DNA from: Mucilaginibacter aquatilis
Lineage (GTDB): Bacteria; Bacteroidota; Bacteroidia; Sphingobacteriales; Sphingobacteriaceae
NCBI RefSeq assembly: GCF_009755275.1
Contig: NZ_WQLA01000007.1
Span: 288,818 to 352,817, forward strand
DNA length: 64,000 nucleotides
Direction of reading: 5' to 3'
Shown here: piece by piece, positions 33,623-41,811 of the stretch
Layout of the letters: each line of letters opens with the position of its first letter
How positions within the stretch are numbered: position 1 is the stretch's first letter
The notes under the pieces: generated by a model
Told to the model about the DNA's origin: nothing
Databases searched by the model: none
What the model saw: the letters and a program-made list of their open reading frames with translations, nothing else
Program-made: the position numbers and the translations under genes

Positions 33623-34591
33623 ATGTTTTTTTCTATCATTATACCCTTATACAACCGTCCGCAGGAGATAAAAGAACTTCTGGAAAGCCTCACTAAGCAA
33701 ACGTATTTGCAGTTTGAAGTTTTGGTTATTGAGGATGGTAGTAAAAATGATGCTAAAGACATAGTTGCCGCTTTTGCCAACCGCTTAGATCTTCATTACT
33801 TTTATAAACCCAATGAAGGACAAGGGTTTAGCCGCAACTTTGGTTTTGAAAGGGCCAAAGGTAGTTACTTTATCATTTTCGATTCAGATTGCCTGATACC
33901 GCCCGATTACCTGGAAGTGGTTTATCACCGCCTCAGCAACGACTACCTTGATGCCTATGGCGGCCCTGATGATGCACATTCATCTTTCACGGCTATGCAA
34001 AAAGCAATCAGCTACAGCATGACCTCACCCTTCACCACAGGTGGAATTCGTGGCAATAAAAAAGGCATAGGGCAATTTCACCCACGCAGTTTTAACATGG
34101 GCGTATCTCGCGAGGTTTGGGAAACTGTAGGTGGCTTTATTATAACGCGCCTGGGCGAAGATATTGAGTACAGCATCCGTATACATAGCTCGGGCTTTAA
34201 AATTGGATTAATACCTGAAGCTAAGGTATACCATAAACGCCGCACCAGCTATTTACAGTTTTACAAGCAATTGCACTTTTTTGGCAGGGCGCGTATCAAT
34301 ATCTCCAAATTCTTTCCTCAGGAGCTTAAACTTGTGCATTTTTTTCCTGCGGTTTTTACCCTCGGCTTAATATTTACACTTATTTTCAACGTTTTAGGTT
34401 GGCGTATTGCCTGGCTAGCTAACTCGGTATTAATAATATTTATTTTGTTGATATTTTTTCACTCGCTGATTAAAAACAAATCATTAAAAGTTGCATTTTT
34501 GAGCATAGGCGCCGCATTCATTCAACTCATAGCTTACGGACTGGGCTTTATGCAGGATTTTTGGAAGCGTATTATTTTAAAACAACCGTAA
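33623..34591 (+). CDS. Family 2 glycosyltransferase
   Basis: GT-A glycosyltransferase of 322 residues. The N-terminus IIIPLYNRPQEIKELLESL, VLVIEDGSK, FSRNFGFERAKG and the metal motif FIIFDSDCLIPPDYL (DxD about residue 86-90) identify the family. An acceptor-side motif RLGEDIEYSIRIH lies near 180. Two or three hydrophobic helices end the protein (about 245-315). It is unlike the upstream transferase in its C-terminal part and probably adds a different sugar. The next two genes follow at 7 and 5 nt, so this gene heads a tight three-gene unit with a membrane protein and a GH3-family protein. Confidence 0.92.
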   Translation: MFFSIIIPLYNRPQEIKELLESLTKQTYLQFEVLVIEDGSKNDAKDIVAAFANRLDLHYFYKPNEGQGFSRNFGFERAKGSYFIIFDSDCLIPPDYLEVVYHRLSNDYLDAYGGPDDAHSSFTAMQKAISYSMTSPFTTGGIRGNKKGIGQFHPRSFNMGVSREVWETVGGFIITRLGEDIEYSIRIHSSGFKIGLIPEAKVYHKRRTSYLQFYKQLHFFGRARINISKFFPQELKLVHFFPAVFTLGLIFTLIFNVLGWRIAWLANSVLIIFILLIFFHSLIKNKSLKVAFLSIGAAFIQLIAYGLGFMQDFWKRIILKQP

Positions 34592-34598
34592 AACATCT

Positions 34599-35372
34599 AT
34601 GTACCACCCTTTTACCATCTCCGATACTATTAAGGCAGCGTGGGATGTTATAAAAAAGAATTACGTATCGCTTATAGTTTATTCTGTTATTTCGCTTATA
34701 TTTTATGAAGTTATCAGCTTTTTAACAGGATTTATAGTTGTTTATGATAACCAGTACAGCCAAGTAGCCTTTGTTTTTTTCATGATGCTGGTGCAATCAT
34801 ACCTGGTACTCAGCTTTTACAAACTCATACTCACTTTGATGGATAAGGAGTATTACGAGTTCGAATTCAGTGATATACTTCCATCGTTCCGTATGGCATT
34901 ATCGTTTGTTACCATAGGAGTTTTGTATACGGTACTTATTGCCACCATAATTTTCATTAATCTTCAACTGGGCGATTCAACCTTTGTGCATGATGTGCTT
35001 GATAAGATTGAAATTTTAGGTGTAGCCTATTTACTTGTAAGATCAATTTACTGCCTGTGCTTTATTGTTGATGAGGATTCGGGCCCGTTCGAATCATTAA
35101 GGCAAAGCTTTTCTATAACAAGAGGTCATTTTTTTAGGCTGCTTGGCTTAATACTTTTAGTGGTAGGCTTTGTAGCTTTGCTGCTTATTATCATCAACCT
35201 TTTTATCACCAGCTTGTTTGATGTTGATAACGACAGTTATATTTTCAAAATAGCGGCTATTTGCTGGTTTGCCATATCTTTTCCAACAGTACAGGTAATG
35301 ATCATGACATCGTACCGTAAACTGGTATACAGCCACAAAGACATTGATGATGATGTTTCGGAAACTTTATAA
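34599..35372 (+). CDS. Multispanning membrane protein, unknown function
   Basis: A 257-residue integral membrane protein with about six helices, including LIVYSVISLIFYEVISFL, FVFFMMLVQSYLVLSFY and LLGLILLVVGFVALLLIIIN. The soluble start TISDTIKAAWDVIKKNY and the loop ESLRQSFSITRGHFFRLLGL resemble the general architecture of YciC/DUF975-like membrane proteins, but I cannot name the family. It is locked between a glycosyltransferase gene (7 nt) and a GH3-family gene (5 nt). Confidence 0.72.
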   Translation: MYHPFTISDTIKAAWDVIKKNYVSLIVYSVISLIFYEVISFLTGFIVVYDNQYSQVAFVFFMMLVQSYLVLSFYKLILTLMDKEYYEFEFSDILPSFRMALSFVTIGVLYTVLIATIIFINLQLGDSTFVHDVLDKIEILGVAYLLVRSIYCLCFIVDEDSGPFESLRQSFSITRGHFFRLLGLILLVVGFVALLLIIINLFITSLFDVDNDSYIFKIAAICWFAISFPTVQVMIMTSYRKLVYSHKDIDDDVSETL

Positions 35373-35377
35373 GTAAC

Positions 35378-36874
35378 ATGGGGCTAAAATCGGTATTAAG
35401 TAAGTGGTTTGCAGCCTGGGTAAACCGGGATATTAATTACATGAGGCAAAATGGTGTTGCCTTACAACATCAAACCATGCAGCAACTGGTTGCACAAGCT
35501 AAAAACACCGCCTTTGGTACTGATCATCAATTCCAAAACATAACCAACTACGAAGATTTTAAGCGTAACGTACCCGTACGTGATTATGAAGACCTTCGCC
35601 CATACATTGACCGTGTTGTTAATGGCGAAGCCGATGTAACGTGGCCGGGCAAACCGGCTTACCTGGCAAAAACGTCGGGCACTACGTCGGGCGTAAAATA
35701 TATTCCTATCTCTAAAGAGAGCATGCCCGAGCATATTAAGGCTGCTCGTAATGCCTTGCTCAGCTATATACATGAAACCGGCAAAGCCCATTTTGTAGAT
35801 GGTAAGATGATATTTTTACAAGGCAGCCCCATCATGAGTAAAAAACATGGTATTGATGTTGGCCGCCTATCGGGCATTGTGGCTCATCACGTACCCGGCT
35901 ACCTTCAAAAGAATCGTTTACCCAGTTATGAGGTCAATTGCATTGAAGACTGGGAGCAAAAGGTTGATGCCATAGTTGACGAGACCAATAACAAAGATAT
36001 GCGCCTTATATCGGGCATACCGCCCTGGTGCCAAATGTATTTTGACAGGTTATCGGCTAAATCCGGAGGCAAAAAAATAAAGGACATATTTCCTAACTTT
36101 AAGCTTTTTGTTTATGGTGGTGTTAATTACGAACCCTATCGTGCGCGTATTGAGGAAAGCATAGGTTTTGCCATTGATACTATAGAAACTTACCCTGCCT
36201 CAGAAGGATTCATTGCCTTTCAAGACTCTCAAAAAGATAAAGGATTACTACTGCTGGTTAACTCTGGTATATTTTATGAATTCATCCCATCTGAAGAGTA
36301 TTTTAACGCTAACCCTACACGTTTAAGCTTAGCCAATGTTGAGCTTAATAAAAATTACGCGCTTATAATGAATACCAGCGCAGGTTTGTGGGGCTACAGC
36401 ATAGGCGATACAGTGAAATTTACCTCGCTCAATCCTTACAAAATTGTTGTTACCGGACGTATAAAACATTACATATCGGCCTTTGGCGAACACGTAATTG
36501 GCGAAGAAGTTGAACACGCATTAATGAGCGTAGCCAAAGAAGAAGGACTTGACATAGTTGAGTTTACCGTGGCCCCACAGGTTACACCTGCCGAGGGCTT
36601 ACCTTACCACGAATGGTTTATTGAGTTTGGCAAAGCGCCCGCTAACATTGAGAACTTTGCTGAAAAAGTGGACGCTGCGCTGCAAAAGAAAAATATTTAC
36701 TATTTCGACCTCATTGAGGGTAACATATTGCGCCCTTTGGTAGTCAGAAGCCTAAAGTCCGACAGCTTTATAAACTTCATGCGTTCGCAAGGCAAGCTTG
36801 GTGGTCAAAACAAAGTACCAAGGCTATCAAACGACCGTAAGATTGCTGATGCACTTGCAGCCTATGTTATTTAG
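35378..36874 (+). CDS. GH3-family acyl-adenylating protein
   Basis: A 498-residue protein of the GH3 (auxin-responsive promoter) family, the bacterial relatives of plant acyl-acid amido synthetases such as JAR1. They belong to the adenylate-forming (ANL) superfamily. Visible: the ATP-binding loop AKTSGTTSGVKYIPIS near residue 100, the block IETYPASEGFIAFQD (about 270) and the hinge-like YSIGDTVKF...VVTGRIKHYISAFGEHV (about 340-385), where ANL enzymes hold an Asp and a Gly-rich loop. Plant enzymes join amino acids to carboxylate hormones; the bacterial substrate is not known. It is the last gene of the glycosyltransferase-membrane protein unit, suggesting that it activates or conjugates an acyl group of an envelope component. 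This is inference. Confidence 0.9.
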   Translation: MGLKSVLSKWFAAWVNRDINYMRQNGVALQHQTMQQLVAQAKNTAFGTDHQFQNITNYEDFKRNVPVRDYEDLRPYIDRVVNGEADVTWPGKPAYLAKTSGTTSGVKYIPISKESMPEHIKAARNALLSYIHETGKAHFVDGKMIFLQGSPIMSKKHGIDVGRLSGIVAHHVPGYLQKNRLPSYEVNCIEDWEQKVDAIVDETNNKDMRLISGIPPWCQMYFDRLSAKSGGKKIKDIFPNFKLFVYGGVNYEPYRARIEESIGFAIDTIETYPASEGFIAFQDSQKDKGLLLLVNSGIFYEFIPSEEYFNANPTRLSLANVELNKNYALIMNTSAGLWGYSIGDTVKFTSLNPYKIVVTGRIKHYISAFGEHVIGEEVEHALMSVAKEEGLDIVEFTVAPQVTPAEGLPYHEWFIEFGKAPANIENFAEKVDAALQKKNIYYFDLIEGNILRPLVVRSLKSDSFINFMRSQGKLGGQNKVPRLSNDRKIADALAAYVI

Positions 36875-36987
36875 CCGTATTTTTAAAGTTTTAACAAATT
36901 GTAACTTATAAACGCCAAATGCGTTTGGCAACTTGCGGCCGGCATAGTTTATACGTTGCGGGTTTGCTTAAAATAAGAGTATAATAA

Positions 36988-38187
36988 ATGTACATCTCCT
37001 CTCATCAAGGTATAAAAAATATTGCCATACTTGGTTCTACCGGTAGTATTGGCACGCAAACACTGGAGGTTATAGCCGAAAACCCTAACCGTTTCAAAGC
37101 TTATGTAATTACAGCTAACCGCAATGCCGATTTACTGATTGAGCAATCGCTTAAATTTGAACCGGCTTACGCCGTTATATGCGACGAAAGTTTGTATGCC
37201 CAGGTAAAAGAAGCGCTGGCTCATACAAGCATAAAAGTGTTAGCAGGGTATGAAGAGGTTAAACAGGTAGTTACCTTACCCGAAATTGATATTGTGCTTA
37301 CCGCCATGGTAGGTTTTTCGGGTTTGGAGCCAACCATAAACGCAGTTAAGGCCGGAAAGCATATAGCTTTAGCTAATAAGGAAACACTTGTAGTAGCAGG
37401 CGAACTTATAACAGATTTAGCTAAACAGCACAACGTTAAACTGCTGCCTGTAGACTCCGAGCATTCCGCCATTTTTCAATGCCTGGCAGGCGAGGATCAA
37501 AACCCGATTGAAAAAATCATTTTAACTGCTTCGGGTGGTCCGTTCAGGGGTAAGGACAGTGATTTTTTAGCTACCGTTACCCGTCATCAGGCATTAAAGC
37601 ACCCTAACTGGGTAATGGGCGCAAAAATAACTATCGATTCAGCATCGCTCATGAATAAAGGCCTGGAGGTTATTGAAGCTAAATGGCTTTTTGACCTTAG
37701 TCTTGAACAAATTGAGGTAATTGTACATCCGCAGTCAATTGTACATTCGCTGGTACAGTTTGAGGATGGATCAATGAAAGCTCAAATGGGCTTGCCTGAT
37801 ATGAAGCTGCCTATACAATATGCCTTAGGCTATCCTGAGCGCATCAAAAACGATTACAAACGTTTTGACTTTACGGCCTACCCTACCCTTACTTTCGAAA
37901 AACCAGACATGGGTACATTCCGTAATTTAGCTTATGCGTTTGATGCCTTAAAAACCGGGGGCAATATGCCGTGCATTGTAAATGCTGCAAACGAAATTGC
38001 TGTTGCCGGTTTCTTACATGATAAAGTTGGCTTTTTAGCCATGAGCGATGTGATTGAGCAATGCATGCATAAAATACCTTCCATCACACATCCCACTTTG
38101 GATGATTATTTGAATACTGATAAAGAAACACGCATCTTAGCGCAAAATTTAATTGAGCAAATGCCGTTAAAGGCATTGACTGTTTAG
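36988..38187 (+). CDS. dxr: 1-deoxy-D-xylulose 5-phosphate reductoisomerase
   Basis: Second step of the non-mevalonate isoprenoid pathway: DXP to MEP with NADPH. The protein has 399 residues. The NADPH-binding loop is AILGSTGSIGTQTLEV (about 12). The metal and substrate motifs are LLPVDSEHSAIFQ (about 150-162), the flexible-loop ASGGPFRG, and NWVMGAKITIDSASLMNKGLE. The segment VIVHPQSIVHSLV lies near 250. All the expected residues are present and the length is standard. It is followed 16 nt later by rseP, a pairing also common in other bacteria. Confidence 0.97.
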   Translation: MYISSHQGIKNIAILGSTGSIGTQTLEVIAENPNRFKAYVITANRNADLLIEQSLKFEPAYAVICDESLYAQVKEALAHTSIKVLAGYEEVKQVVTLPEIDIVLTAMVGFSGLEPTINAVKAGKHIALANKETLVVAGELITDLAKQHNVKLLPVDSEHSAIFQCLAGEDQNPIEKIILTASGGPFRGKDSDFLATVTRHQALKHPNWVMGAKITIDSASLMNKGLEVIEAKWLFDLSLEQIEVIVHPQSIVHSLVQFEDGSMKAQMGLPDMKLPIQYALGYPERIKNDYKRFDFTAYPTLTFEKPDMGTFRNLAYAFDALKTGGNMPCIVNAANEIAVAGFLHDKVGFLAMSDVIEQCMHKIPSITHPTLDDYLNTDKETRILAQNLIEQMPLKALTV

Positions 38188-38203
38188 AACGTAAAAACAC
38201 AGA

Positions 38204-39556
38204 ATGGATATAGTGATTATGGTGGGCCAGCTTATACTAGGCCTATCGATACTGGTAATATTACACGAATTAGGGCATTTTATTGCCGCACGGGCCTTTG
38301 GTATTAAGGTAGAGAAGTTTTACCTGTTTTTTGATGCCTGGAACGTAAGCCTGGTTAAATTTAATTACAAAGGCGTTGAGTACGGCATTGGCTGGCTTCC
38401 GTTGGGGGGCTACGTAAAAATTGCCGGTATGATTGATGAGTCGATGGATACTGATCAAATGGCCGGTCCGCCACAACCCTGGGAGTTCCGCTCAAAACCA
38501 GCCTGGCAAAGACTCATTGTTATGCTTGGTGGTATTATTGTTAACATCATTTTAGGTATACTTATTTTTTGGGTACTTACCATAAAGTACGGTGAAACCT
38601 ATATTCCAAATGATCAGGCAAAATATGGCATAGTTCCGGGCAAAATTGGTAAAGAAATAGGGTTAAAGCCAGGCGACAAAATTTTAGCGGTAAACGGCCA
38701 GAAACTTGAGCGTTTTGAAGACGTTGTTAGCTCAAAAGTGCTTATGGGTAATTCAACGCTTAGCGTTTTACGGGGCACAGAAAGCTTAAGCGTAAAAGTG
38801 CCGGGCAGTATATTAAACGAAGTATCTGACCTGGGTACCGAAGAATTCATAAGCCGCATTCCGCGGACTACCTTTAAAATAGATACGGTAATTGCAGGCA
38901 GCAATGCGCAAAAAGCCGGTATACAAAACGGCGACAGCGTTATAGCCGTTAATGGTAAGCCTATTAAATTTTTCGACCAGCTTACTTCAGAGCTTCAACA
39001 GTTTAAGAACAAAAATGTAGACTTAACTCTCAAACGTAATAATGAAGTTGTACCGGTAACAGCCCTAATAAATAAGGATGGTACTTTGGGCTTTGCTGAC
39101 GGCCGTTACGGCATACAAGTAAAACGCGACCTGCCACAAGAGAAAACGCTTAATTTTGGCTTCTTTGGTTCTTTACCTGTTGGAGCTTCAAAAGCCTGGG
39201 GCACTTTCAGTGATAATGCCAAAGGCTTAGGTAAAGTGTTTACTGGGCAGGTAAAAGCTAATAAAGCGTTATCAAGTCCCATTGGTATTGCCCGCCTATT
39301 TGGCAGCCATGTTGACTGGTTACGCTTTTGGAGCTTAGTAGGTTTATTATCAATGGCGTTAGCATTGATGAATCTCTTACCAATTCCGGCCCTTGATGGC
39401 GGACACGCACTATTCCTCATCATTGAAATGATTAAAGGCAAACCATTGAGCGATAAGTTTTTAGAACGTGCTCAAATTGTAGGATTTGTAATTTTGATTA
39501 CTCTTATGGTATTTGTTTTCGGTAACGATATTATAAAAATAATGAACAAAAAATAA
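38204..39556 (+). CDS. rseP: Site-2 intramembrane zinc protease RseP
   Basis: Membrane metalloprotease of 450 residues, family M50, which cleaves anti-sigma factors inside the membrane. The zinc motif HELGH is at residues 21-25 in the first helix. The third metal ligand block NLLPIPALDGGHALF lies near 392. Two PDZ domains sit between (about 120-200 and 220-305; GLKPGDKILAVNGQ and GIQNGDSVIAVNGK). Four membrane helices in total. In Bacteroidota it may process FecR-type anti-sigma factors such as the one encoded at 954-1949; this is inference. Terminator at 39576. Confidence 0.95.
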   Translation: MDIVIMVGQLILGLSILVILHELGHFIAARAFGIKVEKFYLFFDAWNVSLVKFNYKGVEYGIGWLPLGGYVKIAGMIDESMDTDQMAGPPQPWEFRSKPAWQRLIVMLGGIIVNIILGILIFWVLTIKYGETYIPNDQAKYGIVPGKIGKEIGLKPGDKILAVNGQKLERFEDVVSSKVLMGNSTLSVLRGTESLSVKVPGSILNEVSDLGTEEFISRIPRTTFKIDTVIAGSNAQKAGIQNGDSVIAVNGKPIKFFDQLTSELQQFKNKNVDLTLKRNNEVVPVTALINKDGTLGFADGRYGIQVKRDLPQEKTLNFGFFGSLPVGASKAWGTFSDNAKGLGKVFTGQVKANKALSSPIGIARLFGSHVDWLRFWSLVGLLSMALALMNLLPIPALDGGHALFLIIEMIKGKPLSDKFLERAQIVGFVILITLMVFVFGNDIIKIMNKK

Positions 39557-39575
39557 TTTCGAGTTTTCCAAAGCT

Positions 39576-39607
39576 AAAGGCTCTCCCTGGCGGAGAGCCT
39601 TTTTTGT
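39576..39607 (+). terminator. Terminator of dxr-rseP
   Basis: 11-bp stem AAAGGCTCTCC (39576-39586)/GGAGAGCCTTT (39592-39602) with a short loop and a T-run, 19 nt after the rseP stop codon. Confidence 0.9.
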
Positions 39608-40045
39608 TACTAGTTAATTACATCCATTACTCAGATAAAGCGTACCTTCGACAGGTGCTGGTAACACTCTTTATAAAGCTAAAATCATATTTCTGAGTGT
39701 TGAAACGCATTGCCGTAAACTTATCTAAAACCAGGCCGCATAATATATTACTTTACGTTAACATCATGCAGCAATGAATGGTGTAGATATGGCAAAATGG
39801 CTTAAGATGAAATCTCTGATATTAAGATAATAGTATTGATTTTTTGAGACCTTGCATCCACCGAAATGACATACAAGTAAATAGCCGATCAAATGTGTGT
39901 ATGTATGTGTGTGCGTGTGTGCGCACACCGTTGACGGTTACAACGATTAGCGCAAATTAAAAGCCGCGTAGGATTAGTATTATACGCTATTAAAAAACCA
40001 GCTAATCGAATTATAAATTAATTATATAATTACCCAATAAAACAA
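39608..40045. other. Long non-coding stretch between convergent units
   Basis: About 440 nt without a credible gene. It holds a 7-bp inverted repeat AACACTC (39663-39669)/GAGTGTT (39695-39701) and a fragment GAGACCTTGCATCC...CGAAATGAC (39866-39893) related to the element at 25163. It also contains an alternating GT/AC tract at 39896-39928 and the inverted repeat CGTTG/CAACG just after it. No clear promoter was seen, so evidence for a non-coding RNA is lacking. Confidence 0.5.
39896..39928. repeat. Alternating purine-pyrimidine (GT) tract with a 12-bp palindrome
   Basis: A run of GT dinucleotides with a few variants ends in the perfect palindrome GTGTGCGCACAC (39917-39928). The tract is almost wholly alternating purine-pyrimidine, a sequence type prone to left-handed DNA and to length variation by slippage. 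Confidence 0.8.
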
Positions 40046-40074
40046 AAAATCCCGGCCAAACTGACCGGGATTTT
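40046..40074 (-). terminator. Terminator of sucD
   Basis: 10-bp stem AAAATCCCGG (40046-40055)/CCGGGATTTT (40065-40074). On the minus strand it is followed by T-rich sequence. It lies 56 nt after the sucD stop codon. Confidence 0.83.
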
Positions 40075-40129
40075 ATTATATGGTAAAGCATGAGTTTATG
40101 CTCAAGCTTTAAATTTATTTAGGTTAAAC

Positions 40130-41008
40130 TTATGCTAATTTAGCAAGTTCCTCTGCCATAGCAGCACCAATTTCAGCAGGCGATTCTACTACACGGATAC
40201 CACACTCTGCCATAATTTTCATTTTTGCAGCGGCAGTATCATCAGCACCACCAACAATGGCACCAGCGTGACCCATACGACGACCCGGAGGCGCAGTTTG
40301 GCCGGCAATAAAGCCAACTACAGGCTTAGTACCATTTTCTTTAATCCAACGGGCTGCTTCAGCTTCCATACCACCGCCAATCTCACCAATCATGATGATG
40401 CCGTGAGTGTCAGGATCGTTCATTAATAACTCAACTGCTTCTTTGGTTGGAGTACCAATAATTGGGTCGCCACCAATACCAATAGCAGTAGTGATACCTA
40501 AACCGGCTTTAACCACTTGGTCAACAGCTTCGTAAGTTAAAGTTCCTGATTTTGATACAACACCAACGTTACCTTTTTTGAAGATAAAGCCAGGCATGAT
40601 ACCAATTTTAGCCTCATCGGCAGTAATAACACCAGGACAGTTTGGACCAATCAGGCGGGCATCTTTATCTTTAAGATACTCTTTTACCTGAATCATGTCT
40701 TTGGTTGGGATACCTTCAGTAATACAAACAATTACTTTGATACCACCCTCAGCAGCTTCCATAATTGCATCAGCCGCAAAAGCCGGAGGTACAAATATGA
40801 TAGATACATCGGCACCGGTTTTTTCTACTGCATCTTTAACAGTATTGAACACCGGGCGATCAAGATGCTGCTGACCGCCTTTACCCGGCGTAACACCACC
40901 AACTACCTGGGTTCCGTACTCAATCATTTGTGATGCATGATAGGTACCTTCGTTGCCGGTAAAACCCTGAACAATTACTTTGGAATCTTTATTTACGAGA
41001 ACACTCAT
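40130..41008 (-). CDS. sucD: Succinyl-CoA synthetase, alpha subunit
   Basis: Citric-acid-cycle enzyme subunit of 292 residues that binds CoA and carries the phosphorylated His. The N-terminal CoA-binding domain has VIVQGFTGNEGTYHASQMI and GGVTPGKGGQQH. The ligase signatures are GPNCPGVITADEAKIGIMPG (about 120) and GHAGAIVGG near 245, with the catalytic His. The C-terminus is standard. sucC for the beta subunit is not adjacent, as is usual in Bacteroidota where the two genes are often separate. A good promoter lies just upstream. Confidence 0.97.
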   Translation of the reverse strand: MSVLVNKDSKVIVQGFTGNEGTYHASQMIEYGTQVVGGVTPGKGGQQHLDRPVFNTVKDAVEKTGADVSIIFVPPAFAADAIMEAAEGGIKVIVCITEGIPTKDMIQVKEYLKDKDARLIGPNCPGVITADEAKIGIMPGFIFKKGNVGVVSKSGTLTYEAVDQVVKAGLGITTAIGIGGDPIIGTPTKEAVELLMNDPDTHGIIMIGEIGGGMEAEAARWIKENGTKPVVGFIAGQTAPPGRRMGHAGAIVGGADDTAAAKMKIMAECGIRVVESPAEIGAAMAEELAKLA

Positions 41009-41027
41009 GGTTTTAGTTTTTGTACGG

Positions 41028-41058
41028 CAAAGCTATAAAAAAAGAAATAAGAGCCAAG
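41028..41058 (-). promoter_or_regulatory. sucD: Promoter of sucD
   Basis: On the minus strand CTTG (41058-41055), a 19-nt spacer and TAGCTTTG (41035-41028), an exact TAnnTTTG. The start point lies about 15 nt before the ATG at 41008. The -33 element sits inside the short repeat AAGAGCCAAGAA (41049-41060). Confidence 0.72.
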
Positions 41059-41060
41059 AA
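41049..41060. repeat. Copy of the AAGAGCCAAGA dispersed repeat
   Basis: AAGAGCCAAGA is identical over 11 nt to 49773-49783. It overlaps the -33 region of the sucD promoter. The surrounding sequence is rich in AAGAA-type repeats. Confidence 0.5.
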
Positions 41061-41171
41061 ATGCGCATTAAGAAATGGTTTTTTTTGGCTAAAAACAAAG
41101 CTTTATATAAATCACCGTTAATTTTTGAAGAACCTTGTCATCTGATACAGGAAAATTCAACCGACCACAAA

Positions 41172-41741
41172 TTATTTGTCGGCATCTATTACAAACGCGC
41201 CAGCCTCTTCATACATCTTTTTAAACATGGTATTTGGTTCAACAGTTACAAATACTTCAAGCGTCGGAAAAATAAAGCCTTCCAGCAGGTGCCCACCGTG
41301 TACCATTCCATTACTATCGGCCAGGTTAATATGAGCATGAACAACCGGTTTTCCCTGGTTCATGGTGATATTGCCTATAAGCGAGGTAATTTCAGCAGGC
41401 TCATCCAAGCTGATCACCTTAAACATCTTGTTACTTTTTTCATACCAGCCTACTTTAGCATGCATGGCATCACCCAAGCCTTTAAAATGGGCTGAGGTAA
41501 CCTTATATTCTTGAGCAAACTCAGTTAAGCCCGATATAATTTCATCGTTTTTTGCAAACACCAGCACATAAGTTTTTACAGGTCCGTTTTGGCTAAGTAA
41601 CTTAACTTTTACGCCGGGCGAACGTCCGGTTTTTGCAGGCGCTGTTGGCGAAACATATTGTTGTGCAAGCGCGCTGTGTACGTTTGTCAATAAAAGCATC
41701 AAAACTATTGCAATTCCTGATTTTAGCAGATTGTTTTTCAT
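41172..41741 (-). CDS. Exported PPC/DUF296-domain protein
   Basis: A 189-residue protein from ATG 41741 with a signal peptide (LLKSGIAIVLMLLLTNVHSALAQ in two parts: about residues 4-26). A short linker and a PPC (plants and prokaryotes conserved, DUF296) domain at about 60-180 follow, with VLVFAKNDEIISGLTEFAQE, SAHFKGLGDAMHAKVG and VHAHINLADSNGMVHGGHLL. The His-rich GKPVVHAHINL and GGHL are the trimer metal-site residues of PPC proteins. Cytoplasmic relatives are called DNA-binding, but the signal peptide places this one in the periplasm. I exclude nine residues upstream of 41741 because they precede the signal peptide. Confidence 0.87.
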   Translation of the reverse strand: MKNNLLKSGIAIVLMLLLTNVHSALAQQYVSPTAPAKTGRSPGVKVKLLSQNGPVKTYVLVFAKNDEIISGLTEFAQEYKVTSAHFKGLGDAMHAKVGWYEKSNKMFKVISLDEPAEITSLIGNITMNQGKPVVHAHINLADSNGMVHGGHLLEGFIFPTLEVFVTVEPNTMFKKMYEEAGAFVIDADK

Positions 41742-41811
41742 GGTGTAATACTTAACTATTACAACCACTCACCGTATGCAATGTTTATACGTTTGATTTT
41801 AAATGCTCAGT

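Noticed and set aside
39608..40045. Possible non-coding RNA in the gene-free stretch
   Set aside because: No promoter plus terminator pair faces inward, and the inverted repeats are short.
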